Notes: generated by a model not told the origin, from the sequence alone. DNA of 64,000 bases from Capnocytophaga periodontitidis (GCF_016126015.1 NZ_JAEFDB010000003.1:248001-312000), one strand, 5' to 3'; positions 1-8,961 are shown, counted from the stretch's first letter. Numbers and translations: made by a program.

Positions 1-2
1 AA

Positions 3-227
3 AATGCCACTTTTGTATCAAACGGAATAGCTGATATAGAAGCATACGATTTGAAAATACAAGATGCTACTTTTGACAACTCATCAATACTAAAAGCTAA
101 ATTGTATATTAACGGCACTATACAAGGCAAATCTAATGGCTTTTTTGAATTGCGATACAAAGGGAATGCTATTAGCCGTATAGACCCCAGCCCAATGGTT
201 AAGATTATAAAAGAAGAAAAAGAATGA
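3..227 (+). CDS. C-terminal end of a DUF2807 (GIN domain) exported protein, partial
   Basis: An open frame enters from the left edge and encodes the last 74 residues of a protein. The alternation of short beta strands and small or polar residues (SNGIADIEAYDLKIQDATF, then KLYINGTIQGKSN, then LRYKGNAISRIDPSP) fits the head GIN domain (DUF2807), a beta-helical repeat found in many exported Bacteroidetes proteins. The YKGNA..I segment is typical of the last repeat. The stop TGA overlaps the next gene's ATG as ATGA, so the two are probably translationally coupled. The N-terminus and any signal peptide lie outside the window. Family call fairly good, function unknown. Confidence 0.6.
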   Translation, partial: NATFVSNGIADIEAYDLKIQDATFDNSSILKAKLYINGTIQGKSNGFFELRYKGNAISRIDPSPMVKIIKEEKE

Positions 228-1408
228 CACAAGAAAAAGACTTTCTAAAATACCAAGCTCCTACTTCGCCTTATCCGCGATTATTGGAAGTAGAGCGCGC
301 CGAAGGTAGCTATATCTACACTACCGACGGTAAGAAATATTTAGATTTTGTAGCAGGAGTATCGGCTTGTACCTTAGGGCATTGCCACCCTGCAGTAGTG
401 AAAGCTATACAAGAGCAATGCGCTACTTATATGCACGTAATGGTGTACGGCGAGTACATACAAAAGCCTGCGGTAGATTTCTGCAAGCTCCTTGCGGCAC
501 AACTACCCCCCGAACTCAACACTACCTATTTGGTAAATTCGGGTACGGAAGCCATTGAGGGGTCAGTAAAGTTGGCGAAGCGCGTAACAGGGCGCACCCA
601 ACTGATTGCTGCCAAAAATGCGTATCACGGCAACACGCAGGGTTCTATGAGCCTAATGGGCTATGAAGAGCGCAAGCGTCCGTTTCGTCCGCTCCTGCCC
701 GATGTAGATTTTATAGAGTTTAACAACGAGGCTGATATACTAAAAATAACTGAGCGCACTGCTGGGGTAGTATTAGAAAGCATACAAGGGGGCGCGGGCT
801 TTATAGAACCCCAAAACGATTACCTTATCAAGGTAAAACGCCGTTGCGAAGAGGTAGGTGCTCTCCTTATTATCGATGAAATACAACCAGGTTTCGGGCG
901 CACCGGTAAGCTCTTTGGTTTTCAGAATTATGGCATCACCCCCGATATTATCGCTATAGGCAAGGGTATGGCAAGCGGTATGCCGGTGGGGGCTTTCGTA
1001 TCGTCATACGAGCGTATGCAGCTATTGGCAAACAACCCTAAAATGGGGCACATTACCACCTTTGGCGGTAACCCTGTGATTGCAGCAGCCTCTTTGGCTA
1101 CCCTCAACCAGCTGCTCACCACCGACCTGATGGCTCAAACTTTGGAAAAAGAAAAACTCTTCCGCAAGTATTTGCAACATCCACTTATCGAAAGTATCAA
1201 TGGTCGCGGATTGATGTTGGCAGTCATTGTGAAAACTGCCGAAATCGCCGATTTTGTAGTGAATTACTGTCAGGATAAAGGATTGATAGTCTATTGGCTT
1301 TTGTTTGAACACCGTGCCGTACGACTTTCGCCTCCACTTACCCTCACCGATGAAGAAATTAAAGAAGGTTGCGATATCATTATTGAAGCGCTAAACCAAT
1401 TCAATTAA
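224..1408 (+). CDS. Class III PLP-dependent aminotransferase (acetylornithine/ornithine/GABA type)
   Basis: This 394-residue protein has the full fold-type I, class III layout. LLIIDEIQPGFGRTG holds the Asp (about residue 218) that pairs with the pyridine nitrogen of PLP, and GKGMASGMPVGAF holds the Schiff-base Lys (about residue 247). It would move an amino group between an amino acid or omega-amine and a 2-oxo acid in the cytoplasm. Length matches the acetylornithine/aspartate aminotransferase family; the exact substrate cannot be read from the sequence. The ATG overlaps the upstream DUF2807 stop. The end of the gene, including its TAA, lies inside a CAATTAA heptamer repeat. Confidence 0.85.
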   Translation: MTQEKDFLKYQAPTSPYPRLLEVERAEGSYIYTTDGKKYLDFVAGVSACTLGHCHPAVVKAIQEQCATYMHVMVYGEYIQKPAVDFCKLLAAQLPPELNTTYLVNSGTEAIEGSVKLAKRVTGRTQLIAAKNAYHGNTQGSMSLMGYEERKRPFRPLLPDVDFIEFNNEADILKITERTAGVVLESIQGGAGFIEPQNDYLIKVKRRCEEVGALLIIDEIQPGFGRTGKLFGFQNYGITPDIIAIGKGMASGMPVGAFVSSYERMQLLANNPKMGHITTFGGNPVIAAASLATLNQLLTTDLMAQTLEKEKLFRKYLQHPLIESINGRGLMLAVIVKTAEIADFVVNYCQDKGLIVYWLLFEHRAVRLSPPLTLTDEEIKEGCDIIIEALNQFN

Positions 1409-1415
1409 CAATTAA
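1402..1415. repeat. Heptamer repeat, 2 units (CAATTAA)
   Basis: Two head-to-tail CAATTAA units; the first contains the aminotransferase stop codon. It belongs to the set of 7-bp arrays found at several gene ends in this window. Confidence 0.6.
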
Positions 1416-1427
1416 AAATAAACAAAA

Positions 1428-2360
1428 ATGGAAAACGGAATTTATGCTAAAATAACTACTAATAAAGGCGTTATTTTACTGCGTCTTACTTACGACAAAA
1501 CTCCTGCTACGGTAGGTAATTTCGTGGCTCTTGCTGAAGGAAAAATGAAAAATTCACAAAAACCATTAGGCACTCCTTATTACAACGGACTCACCTTTCA
1601 CCGCGTGATTCCTAATTTTATGATACAAGGCGGCTGTCCGTTAGGTACAGGTACTGGTGACCCTGGTTATCGTTTTGATGATGAGTTCCACCCAGAATTG
1701 AAACACAACAAAGCAGGTGTCATTTCTATGGCAAATGCAGGTCCTGGCACTAATGGAAGTCAGTTTTTTATCACGCATTTAGCAACACCTTGGTTAGACA
1801 ATAAACACACTGTTTTTGGTGAAGTAGTAGAAGGACAAGATGTGGTAGATGCTATTGCACAAGGTGATAAAATTGAAAAAGTGGAAATTCTAAGAGTAGG
1901 AGCAGAGGCTGAAAAATGGGATGCTCTCAAGGCTTTTGAAGATTTCAAAGCTGCAAAAGCAGCTCGTTTAGCCGAAGAAAAACGCAAAGCCGAAGAAGCC
2001 TTAGCTAAAGAAGTAATAGGCTTTGATAAAACCGACAGCGGTTTGTACTACCAAATCACCCACAAAGGCAATGGCAAAAAAGCAGTAGCTGGACAAAAAG
2101 TAGCGGTGCACTATACCGGTATGTTGTTAGATAAAACGGTGTTCGATAGCTCTCATCGCCGTAGAGAACCTTTGCAATTTACCGTAGGTGTAGGGCAAGT
2201 GATACAAGGCTGGGACGAGGGTATTTTGCTCCTCAGCGAAGGTGACAAAGCCCGCTTGGTGATCCCTTCAGAGCTCGCTTATGGCAGCCGAGGTGCTGGT
2301 GGTGTTATCCCTCCCAATGCGCCTCTCATCTTTGATGTTGAATTAGTTTCAGTAGGATAA
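1428..2360 (+). CDS. Dual-domain peptidyl-prolyl isomerase: cyclophilin fused to FKBP
   Basis: A 310-residue protein with two unrelated prolyl isomerase domains. Residues about 5-165 are a cyclophilin: FHRVIPNFMIQGG, GTNGSQFFIT and WLDNKHTVFGEV are the conserved active-site segments. A charged Ala/Lys/Glu helix (about 165-195) links it to an FKBP domain (about 200-310): VAVHYTGMLLD, FTVGVGQVIQGWDEGI, YGSRGAGGVIPPNAPLIFDVEL. There is no signal peptide, so a cytoplasmic folding helper is likely. Single proteins carrying both immunophilin families have been described in a few bacteria and protists; both domains here keep their core residues. The gene ends at a strong hairpin terminator. Confidence 0.92.
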   Translation: MENGIYAKITTNKGVILLRLTYDKTPATVGNFVALAEGKMKNSQKPLGTPYYNGLTFHRVIPNFMIQGGCPLGTGTGDPGYRFDDEFHPELKHNKAGVISMANAGPGTNGSQFFITHLATPWLDNKHTVFGEVVEGQDVVDAIAQGDKIEKVEILRVGAEAEKWDALKAFEDFKAAKAARLAEEKRKAEEALAKEVIGFDKTDSGLYYQITHKGNGKKAVAGQKVAVHYTGMLLDKTVFDSSHRRREPLQFTVGVGQVIQGWDEGILLLSEGDKARLVIPSELAYGSRGAGGVIPPNAPLIFDVELVSVG

Positions 2361-2395
2361 AATAATAAAGCCAGCTTTTAGCTGGCTTTATTATT
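2361..2395. terminator. Intrinsic terminator between the PPIase and nhaD genes
   Basis: A perfect 15-bp inverted repeat (2361-2375 with 2381-2395) closes a 5-nt loop; the stem centre is AAAGCCAGC/GCTGGCTTT. It lies between convergent genes and can act in both directions. Confidence 0.85.
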
Positions 2396-2400
2396 GTCTG

Positions 2401-2421
2401 TTATTTGTTACTTGTTAATTA
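2401..2421. repeat. Heptamer repeat, 3 units (TTATTTG/TTACTTG/TTAATTA)
   Basis: Three consecutive 7-bp units of one degenerate consensus. The last unit holds the reverse-strand stop codon (TTA) of nhaD at 2419-2421. Confidence 0.65.
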
Positions 2422-3744
2422 TCCAAAGAAGTGTAGCGCTTCAAAACTTACCAAAGTGAGGTATCCTAAAATAAATCCTAAGAGCGCTATCCATAAGATA
2501 TTTTTTACGTACCAGAAGAAATTAATTTTCTCCATACCCATAGCTACAACTCCCGCCGCCGATCCGATGATAAGCAAGCTACCACCAGTACCTGCCGCAT
2601 AAGCGATGAAGTGCCAAATACCGTTGTCTATTTCCTCTTGGAACATACCCATACTAGCAGCTACCAATGGTACGTTGTCTATAATAGCTGAAGCAAAACC
2701 TAAGAGTAAGATTACTACGTTTTTGCTTGGGATAGTTTCGTTGAGTGTTTGTGCAAAATTGAAAAGTGTACCAATAGTTTGCAATGAAGCTACTGCCAAT
2801 AAAATACCTAAGAAGAACAAGATGCTCGAAAACTCGATACGACTCATCGCACGGTGAATACTGAATTTATCCTTATCAGTAAACGAAAGTTCGCTGATAG
2901 GTTTCAATTTTTCAGAAACAAACCACATTGTAGCCAAAGCAAAGAGCATTCCTATATAAGGAGGCAAATGAGTGATTGATTTGAAAATAGGAACAAAAAT
3001 AATAGCGATAAATCCTATAGAGAGTACGGGCATACTGCTTTTGTAAGTAACGCCTTCTTCACTGTTAGAAGTATCGATTTTTCCTTTGAACACAGGTAAA
3101 AATGATGCAATGAGCAAAGGTACTACTAAACATACTACTGCAGGGATAAATACATATTCCACTAATTTAGCAGCAGTTACTTTGCCTTTCACCCAAAGCA
3201 TTGTGGTAGTTACGTCGCCGATAGGTGACCAAGCACCTCCTGCATTGGCAGCAATTACAATCAGAGAAGCGTACCATATACGTTCTTTTTGGTCTGGGAT
3301 GAGTTTGCGCAGAATGGTGATGAGGATAATAGTAGTAGTAAGGTTATCGATAATTGCAGAGAGGAAGAAACCGATAATTCCTATAATCCATAGGAGTTTT
3401 ACCTTACTTTGGGTACGAATCAATCGTTTGATGATTTCAAACCCTCGGTGCATATCAATAATTTCTACAATGGTCATTGCACCGATTAAGAAGAAGAGAA
3501 TCTCAGCTGTTTCAGCTAAGTGATGTTGTAAAGCTTTGTCGATAGCAGTAGCGTTGTTGGTAGGGTCAGAGGGTACTAATATACCATTTGATACTTCCAT
3601 TACATCAATGTTAGAAACTTTTAAGAGCGTCCAACAGATAACAGCCATAGCTAAAGCCGAAATAGTTTTGTCCACCTTTATTTGGTGTTCTGTAGTAATA
3701 CAAAGATAGCCAATAATGAAAATGGCAATAATCCAAGGTTCCAT
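2419..3744 (-). CDS. nhaD: NhaD-type Na+/H+ antiporter
   Basis: A 441-residue, very hydrophobic protein with about 11-12 membrane segments. AANAGGAWSPIGDVTTTMLW and IIDNLTTTIILITILRK are typical of the NhaD branch of the ion transporter superfamily, and a second IIDNVPLVAASMGMF segment mirrors the first, as expected from its inverted-repeat architecture. It would exchange cytoplasmic Na+ (or Li+) for protons at the inner membrane. It is monocistronic, with its own TATATTTG promoter about 40 bp upstream, and faces the PPIase gene across a terminator. Length is normal for NhaD. Confidence 0.9.
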   Translation of the reverse strand: MEPWIIAIFIIGYLCITTEHQIKVDKTISALAMAVICWTLLKVSNIDVMEVSNGILVPSDPTNNATAIDKALQHHLAETAEILFFLIGAMTIVEIIDMHRGFEIIKRLIRTQSKVKLLWIIGIIGFFLSAIIDNLTTTIILITILRKLIPDQKERIWYASLIVIAANAGGAWSPIGDVTTTMLWVKGKVTAAKLVEYVFIPAVVCLVVPLLIASFLPVFKGKIDTSNSEEGVTYKSSMPVLSIGFIAIIFVPIFKSITHLPPYIGMLFALATMWFVSEKLKPISELSFTDKDKFSIHRAMSRIEFSSILFFLGILLAVASLQTIGTLFNFAQTLNETIPSKNVVILLLGFASAIIDNVPLVAASMGMFQEEIDNGIWHFIAYAAGTGGSLLIIGSAAGVVAMGMEKINFFWYVKNILWIALLGFILGYLTLVSFEALHFFG

Positions 3745-3779
3745 ACAATAAATTTTATTTAAAAAAGATTAATGTGGCG

Positions 3780-3787
3780 CAAATATA
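3780..3787 (-). promoter_or_regulatory. Promoter -7 box of nhaD
   Basis: On the minus strand the box reads TATATTTG (TAnnTTTG), with a TTTGG -33 element 20 nt further upstream. It lies 36 bp before the nhaD ATG. Confidence 0.65.
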
Positions 3788-3828
3788 CTAAATCTTTCTA
3801 TTATACGCCAAATCTTTTTGTTTAATTT

Positions 3829-6741
3829 TTATTGAGAAGTGATAGCTTGGTACACTACGTTTTGTATCTTTTGGCGCACTAATTTGTTAATCAGTAGTTT
3901 ATTATTTGAAGAGGGGTAGGTGCGGTTAGAGAGAAAAACGATTAAAATTTCATTTGTTGGGTCAGCCCAAGCAAAAGTGCCCGTAAAGCCTGTATGCCCA
4001 AAACTGTTCATAGGCACACAACCACAAGTTGGCCCTGAGCGGCCTAATTGAGGCTTGTCGAAACCTAAACCACGACGGTTGCCTTCGTTGCAGTAGTTGC
4101 AAGTGTTGAAAAGAGCGACGGCTTGAGGTTGCAGAAACCACGTGCCCCCATAATAACCTTTTTGGAGATACATTTGCATCACTTTGGCTACATCATCGGC
4201 AGAACCAAAAAGCCCTGCGTGTCCGCCTACTCCTCCTAGCATAGCCGCACCTTGGTCGTGTACATAACCGCGAAGCACTTGGTTGCGAAAGCCTTTTTCA
4301 TCTTCAGAAGGAGCAATATTTACAGGGGAAAACTTATGTAGAGGCAAGTAGGTGAGTTGGTAAGCTCCTAATCCTCTGTAAAAGTGTTTTTGTACCAACT
4401 CTTGTAAAGGCTTTTTTTCTTTCTTCTCTATGAATTTTTTGAAGTAGTAATATGGTAAATCACTGTATAAGTACTTTTTATCTTTGATGAGCTCACTCTC
4501 GTCTATACGTTTGTAAATCGTATCGGTATATCCTTCTATGAGGTACATATCTTTGGCTACTTCGGTGGGGAATTCATCGCTTTTCACAGTGCTGTAAAAC
4601 GCTGTACTCGGCTTTTGTACAGAGTCTAAGGTTCTTTTAAAAAAAGGAATCCAAGCCTGAAATTGTGCGTAATGAGAGAGCACATCTTTCATCGTCATTT
4701 CAGCTTTGTTAGTGTGCTTGAGTTTAGGCAGCAAGTCTTCAAAGGTGTCTACAGGTTTGAAATCACCTTTGGTGTATAGACGCATCAGTTCGGGGAGGGT
4801 TGCTAATATTTTGGTGAGTGAAGCAAGGTCGTAAATAGTGTTATCGGTAACCTTATTAGCAGGATTGTAATCCAAAGTACCAAAGTTTTTTCGGTATACT
4901 GTTTTGCCCTTTTTGGCGACTAATATTTGGATACCAGGGGTCATTTTTTGGTTGATAGCATCTAAGGCAATACTATCAATTTCTTTAAGTTTAGCCGAAT
5001 TGAGCCCTACACTTTCGGGTAATCCAAAAGCCAATCGCCCTATTTTTTGAGTACTGATGGAAGTACCTACAGGCAAATTGGGGTGAGCGGTTACGGGCAA
5101 TACACCTTTGCCTTCAATGGCGCCAAAGATGAGCTGAGCCGCTTTTTCTTGAGCTACTTTGTGGTTTTGGTAAGCAAATACGATTGCCTTGATATGTGCA
5201 ATATTCTTTACATTGAGCATTGCATACGGACGGGTGAAAATAGTTAATATCACTTTCTTCTTTTTGGCGATATGCTCTAACCATTTCAGTTCATTGTCAC
5301 TGAATTTATAATCGTCCCAAGGAGTTTTGTCGGGTTTGTGCAAACCGATGATAATCGTATCGAAATTCTCTATCGCGTTGTAGAGTTGAGTTTCGTTTTG
5401 AGGTTCTATAAGAGTAACTTCAGCGTATTTGCGCAAAGAAGAATAGAATGTCCAACCGCTGTCGTTGCCAAATTTCACGTAAGCAATTTTGCGTTTATCG
5501 AGGTCTTTTAAAGGGAGTATATTTTCCTTGTTTTGCCCTATTGTAAGAGCGTTTTCAAAGAGTTCTTCGGTGAGCAAATCATCTTCGAGGGTGTGCAAGC
5601 CTTCAGTGATTTTTGTTTCGTCTAAGGGGGTGAAAGTAGTGAGTCCTACTTTGTATTTAGCCATCAGTATTTTTTTTACTGAGTGAGCCAAACGTTCCTC
5701 ACTGATACGTTTGTTTTGGTAGGCTTTTTTCATAGCTTCAAAACCTTTGGCTACATTAGCAGGCATTAGCAAAATGTCGTTTCCAGCCAAGAAGGCTTCC
5801 ACTTCCACTTCGCCTACAGGCAGATATTCCGATACACCTTTCATACCCAGCGCATCGGTGAAGATGAGTCCTTCATAGCCCATTTTCTTTTTGAGCAAAT
5901 TGGTAATGATAACCGAAGAAAGAGAAGAAGGCAACCCCGCTTTAGGTTCTAAGGCAGGGACGTTTAGGTGGCCTATCATCACGCTGGCAACTTCTTTGGC
6001 AAGAACCTTAAATGGATAGAGTTCTACTTCATCCAATCGAGTGTTGGTAAATGAAATGGTAGGAAGGGTTTTGTGAGAATCTTTAGAAGTATCGCCGTGG
6101 CCAGGGAAGTGTTTGGCGCTGCCCAATACCCCCACTGATTGCATTCCGCGGGTAAAAGTGAGTCCTTTTTCGGCGACGTTTAGTTTATCTTCGCCAAAAG
6201 ATCGGTTACCGATAATAGGGTTGTCGGGGTTAGTGTTGATATCAATATCGGGTGCGAAATTGAACTGCATACCTAATTGTTTGCAGTGCATCCCGATGCG
6301 TTTGCCCGTACGCTCAATAAGTGCATTGTTTTTAATAGCGCCAAGGGTCATATTCCACGGATAGGCATAGGTAGAGTCGAGGCGCATAGCAAGTCCCCAC
6401 TCGGCATCCATTGCCATAAAAAGAGGTATTTTAGAGAGAGATTGGTACTCATTGGTGAGCTTTGCCTGACGTTTAGGGCCGCCTTTAGAGAAGATAATCC
6501 CACCGATGTAGTATTTTTTGATGAAGTCTTTAATTTCTTCAGCCCTTTTGGTGCCTATATGGCTTGAGTAGACTGATACCATAAAGAGTTGCCCTATTTT
6601 TTCGTCGAGAGACATCTGGTTGTAAGTATCGTTTACCCATTTTTCTTGGGCTTGAGCATCGGGAGAGCGCAACGGTGATTGAGCTACTGAAGTAAAGAAA
6701 GATACAATAAATAAAGATATAAAAATATAAGTTTTTTTCAT
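3829..6741 (-). CDS. GH3 beta-N-acetylhexosaminidase fused to a serine-hydrolase (class C beta-lactamase-like) domain
   Basis: A 970-residue exported protein (signal peptide about 1-20, ending SVAQ). Residues about 35-370 are a glycoside hydrolase family 3 barrel of NagZ type: KHFPGHGDT with the following DSH carries the His/Asp dyad, and FTDALGMKGV holds the nucleophile Asp. A GH3 C-terminal-like domain spans about 400-580. From about 600 on is a beta-lactamase/transpeptidase-like domain with SLTK (SxxK), YSD in place of YxN, and GHTGFTGT as the third motif. The likely role is trimming of muropeptides or other GlcNAc glycans in the periplasm. Its ATG overlaps the stop of the upstream broken gene as ATGA. 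Confidence 0.88.
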   Translation of the reverse strand: MKKTYIFISLFIVSFFTSVAQSPLRSPDAQAQEKWVNDTYNQMSLDEKIGQLFMVSVYSSHIGTKRAEEIKDFIKKYYIGGIIFSKGGPKRQAKLTNEYQSLSKIPLFMAMDAEWGLAMRLDSTYAYPWNMTLGAIKNNALIERTGKRIGMHCKQLGMQFNFAPDIDINTNPDNPIIGNRSFGEDKLNVAEKGLTFTRGMQSVGVLGSAKHFPGHGDTSKDSHKTLPTISFTNTRLDEVELYPFKVLAKEVASVMIGHLNVPALEPKAGLPSSLSSVIITNLLKKKMGYEGLIFTDALGMKGVSEYLPVGEVEVEAFLAGNDILLMPANVAKGFEAMKKAYQNKRISEERLAHSVKKILMAKYKVGLTTFTPLDETKITEGLHTLEDDLLTEELFENALTIGQNKENILPLKDLDKRKIAYVKFGNDSGWTFYSSLRKYAEVTLIEPQNETQLYNAIENFDTIIIGLHKPDKTPWDDYKFSDNELKWLEHIAKKKKVILTIFTRPYAMLNVKNIAHIKAIVFAYQNHKVAQEKAAQLIFGAIEGKGVLPVTAHPNLPVGTSISTQKIGRLAFGLPESVGLNSAKLKEIDSIALDAINQKMTPGIQILVAKKGKTVYRKNFGTLDYNPANKVTDNTIYDLASLTKILATLPELMRLYTKGDFKPVDTFEDLLPKLKHTNKAEMTMKDVLSHYAQFQAWIPFFKRTLDSVQKPSTAFYSTVKSDEFPTEVAKDMYLIEGYTDTIYKRIDESELIKDKKYLYSDLPYYYFKKFIEKKEKKPLQELVQKHFYRGLGAYQLTYLPLHKFSPVNIAPSEDEKGFRNQVLRGYVHDQGAAMLGGVGGHAGLFGSADDVAKVMQMYLQKGYYGGTWFLQPQAVALFNTCNYCNEGNRRGLGFDKPQLGRSGPTCGCVPMNSFGHTGFTGTFAWADPTNEILIVFLSNRTYPSSNNKLLINKLVRQKIQNVVYQAITSQ

Positions 6742-7189
6742 TTTTGGTATTCTTCTATTTCTTTGCTAAGAATATCAATATAATGTTGATGTTTGGGTTT
6801 ATAAATAAAATTAATATAGTGATTTCCTACTGTCTCATTGATGATTTCAGAAGTTTTTATCAATAAATCTTTAGGATTAGCTTTGATAAAAAGTGTATAA
6901 AAAAATGTTGGGGAGATAAAAATCGATTCTTACTATTTCTGTAATATATTTCTGCGTTATCACAATAATAGTATAAGATGACCTCTCTTTTTGAAAGATA
7001 TTCTTCTATTTCTTTGATGATATAATTGAAAACTTTCAGTGAGTTAGTGGAAGTTACTTGCTTTTTCAAAGCTAAACTTACCTCAACTACTGGGATAGAA
7101 ATATCAGAAAGAGGTTCATAAACAGAAAACACTAAAGCATACTGATTACCTTTTTCACTCTCAAAAGGTATGTTAATATTCAAGTTCAA
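6738..7189 (-). pseudogene. Frameshifted small gene upstream of the GH3 gene (unrecognised family)
   Basis: From a TTG start at 7189 the frame runs 109 codons and stops shortly after a run of seven A (6899-6905 on the plus strand). Adding one base to that run lets translation continue as HFFYTLFIKANPKDLL and so on to KEIEEYQK, ending in a TGA that forms ATGA with the GH3 start. The repaired product would be about 150 residues, acidic/aromatic and soluble. The intact downstream frame and the coupled stop suggest a recent frameshift, slippage at a homopolymer, or a sequencing error. I do not recognise the family; it may be a DUF6169-like protein, but that is weak. Confidence 0.7.
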
Positions 7190-7191
7190 AA

Positions 7192-7371
7192 CTAGATTCT
7201 TTTGTATTCCTTAAAATCCATTTGCATTATTTCTTCTTTTAGTTTTTTAGATCTTTCAGCTAATTTTTCTATAAAACTCAGAAGTTTCTGATTTGGATTT
7301 TTTATAGTTACTTGCGTAGCATTATGTGTTTTTCGTGTTACTACTACTACTTGTTTTTTTGCTGTTCTCAT
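7192..7371 (-). CDS. Small basic protein, 59 residues, unknown function
   Basis: An ATG-started frame of 59 codons beginning MRTAKKQVVVVTRKTHN and ending in a TAG 2 bp before the TTG start of the next gene. It is Lys/Arg-rich, with a beta-prone start (QVVVVTRK..ATQVTIKNP) and a helix (LLSFIEKLAERSKKLKEEI). The tight spacing to the frameshifted gene and to the GH3 gene suggests one transcription unit. I do not recognise it. A two-gene unit of a small basic protein plus a ~150-residue protein could be toxin-antitoxin-like, but nothing here proves it. Confidence 0.55.
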   Translation of the reverse strand: MRTAKKQVVVVTRKTHNATQVTIKNPNQKLLSFIEKLAERSKKLKEEIMQMDFKEYKRI

Positions 7372-7447
7372 ATTTTTATTAGGTTAAAAGAATAAGAAAT
7401 AAAAGGTAAGAGTAAGTTTTACTTCTTATCCCTTACCTCTTATCTAT

Positions 7448-8848
7448 CTAAAATTCATCGATATTGTAGGCTTTGAGTTTGTTGTAAAGAGTTTTACGTG
7501 TAAAGCCTAATAATTTAGCTGCTTCTGTTTTATTGTTATGGGTTTCGTGTAAAGCCCCAATGATAAGCTCACGTTCATTTTCTTTGGTAGAGAATGAGAA
7601 GCGTTCGGTAGGGAAATGGCGAGTTTCTACAATCACAGGTTCAGGCAATTCGTTTTCGGTGATGTAATCGCCTTGAGTGAGTAGGGCAGCGCGTTTCACG
7701 GTGTTTGATAGCTCACGCAAGTTACCGCTCCAAGTGTATAGAAGCATTTTTTGTACAGCTTTTTCAGTGAATCCTTGTACATTTTTGTGAAGTTTTTCAT
7801 TAGCTTTTTCCAAGAAATGTGAGGCGAATATCATCAAATCGTCTTTGCGTTCGTTAAGAGAAGGTACTTTTATAGAGAATTCGTTCAAACGGTGATAGAG
7901 GTCTTCGCGGAACTCGCCTTTGTTTACAGCAGCGAGTAAATCCTCATTGGTAGCTGCCAATACACGGATATCAACATCAATTTCTTTAGAGCTACCGATA
8001 GGTTTGATACGGCGTTCTTGGAGGGCGCGCAATAGCTGGATTTGGTTCTCGTAGCTGAGGTTACCTACCTCGTCGAGGAAGATAGTACCGCCATTGGCTT
8101 CTTCAAAGTGTCCTTTTTTATCACCAATAGCCCCTGTAAACGACCCTTTCACGTGACCGAAGAATTCACTTGAAGCGATTTCTTTAGGGATAGCGCCACA
8201 ATCGACAGCGATAAACGGTTTGTTTCGGCGTTCGCTTTTAAGGTGGATAGATTTAGCAACTACCTCTTTACCAGTACCACTTTCACCCATAATAAGCACC
8301 GACATATCGGTAGGGGCTACTAAGTTGATAAATTTACTCAAGCGTTTAGAGGCAGGGCTGATACCTTCGATGTAAGGATTGTTAGCATCGGTTTCAGGTG
8401 CTTTAGTCACCTTGGCAGGGGCGCTATTATCGGTAGCTGATGAGGGAGTACTTTTTTTCGCTACAGCGATGTCTTGTTGTACGGTGCGGGTGCTGCTTTG
8501 GGCATTTTTGATAACGTTGAGTACATCTTCTTGCTGGAATGGTTTAGATATATAATCGAAAGCTCCTAATTTCATTGCTTCTACCGCAGTAGAAACCTCG
8601 GCGTAGCTGGTCATTACCACTACAGGGAGGTTAGGGAAGCTTTCTTTTACAGATTTTAGGAAATTGATACCATCACCATCAGGAAGTCTTAAATCGGTGA
8701 AAACCATACTCAGCGATGCGTTTAGGTTTTTCTCCGCTTCTTCTAACGTATAACACCCTATTACATCATATCCATTGCGTTCTAAAAAACGGCTTAACAT
8801 TTTGGAAAATACTACATCATCTTCTACTAAAAGAATAGGATTCTTCAT
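7448..8848 (-). CDS. Sigma-54-dependent response regulator, NtrC family
   Basis: A 466-residue protein with a receiver domain (1-120; phospho-acceptor Asp about 52 in FTDLRLPDGDG, Lys in SKPFQ), a linker, an AAA+ domain (about 165-390; GESGTGKE Walker A, GSFTGA sigma-54 contact loop, GGTIFLDEV Walker B, R fingers in FREDLYHRL), and a Fis-type helix-turn-helix at 425-466 (NNKTEAAKLLGFTRKTLYNKL). Once phosphorylated it should activate sigma-54 promoters. No partner histidine kinase is adjacent, so the input is unknown. A TACATTTG promoter lies 76 bp upstream. Confidence 0.93.
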   Translation of the reverse strand: MKNPILLVEDDVVFSKMLSRFLERNGYDVIGCYTLEEAEKNLNASLSMVFTDLRLPDGDGINFLKSVKESFPNLPVVVMTSYAEVSTAVEAMKLGAFDYISKPFQQEDVLNVIKNAQSSTRTVQQDIAVAKKSTPSSATDNSAPAKVTKAPETDANNPYIEGISPASKRLSKFINLVAPTDMSVLIMGESGTGKEVVAKSIHLKSERRNKPFIAVDCGAIPKEIASSEFFGHVKGSFTGAIGDKKGHFEEANGGTIFLDEVGNLSYENQIQLLRALQERRIKPIGSSKEIDVDIRVLAATNEDLLAAVNKGEFREDLYHRLNEFSIKVPSLNERKDDLMIFASHFLEKANEKLHKNVQGFTEKAVQKMLLYTWSGNLRELSNTVKRAALLTQGDYITENELPEPVIVETRHFPTERFSFSTKENERELIIGALHETHNNKTEAAKLLGFTRKTLYNKLKAYNIDEF

Positions 8849-8923
8849 ATTCGTATGTCTTTAAAATATATAAAATTAATATTTGCTTTTGTTGTTTTTT
8901 TTCTTTTATACACAAAAAGCGTG

Positions 8924-8931
8924 CAAATGTA
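8924..8931 (-). promoter_or_regulatory. Promoter -7 box of the NtrC-family regulator
   Basis: The minus strand reads TACATTTG, matching TAnnTTTG, with transcription expected to start a few bases on, about 70 nt before the ATG. Confidence 0.6.
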
Positions 8932-8961
8932 CAAACTTTTTCCGAAATAATTGTAATTAGT

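Noticed and set aside
7192-7371. Toxin-antitoxin system with the frameshifted gene
   Set aside because: Size and order are suggestive but no toxin or antitoxin motif is recognisable, so no such function is claimed.
7372-7447. Terminator after the NtrC-family gene
   Set aside because: Repeated GGTAAG and CTTATC words occur but do not form a stable stem with a U run.
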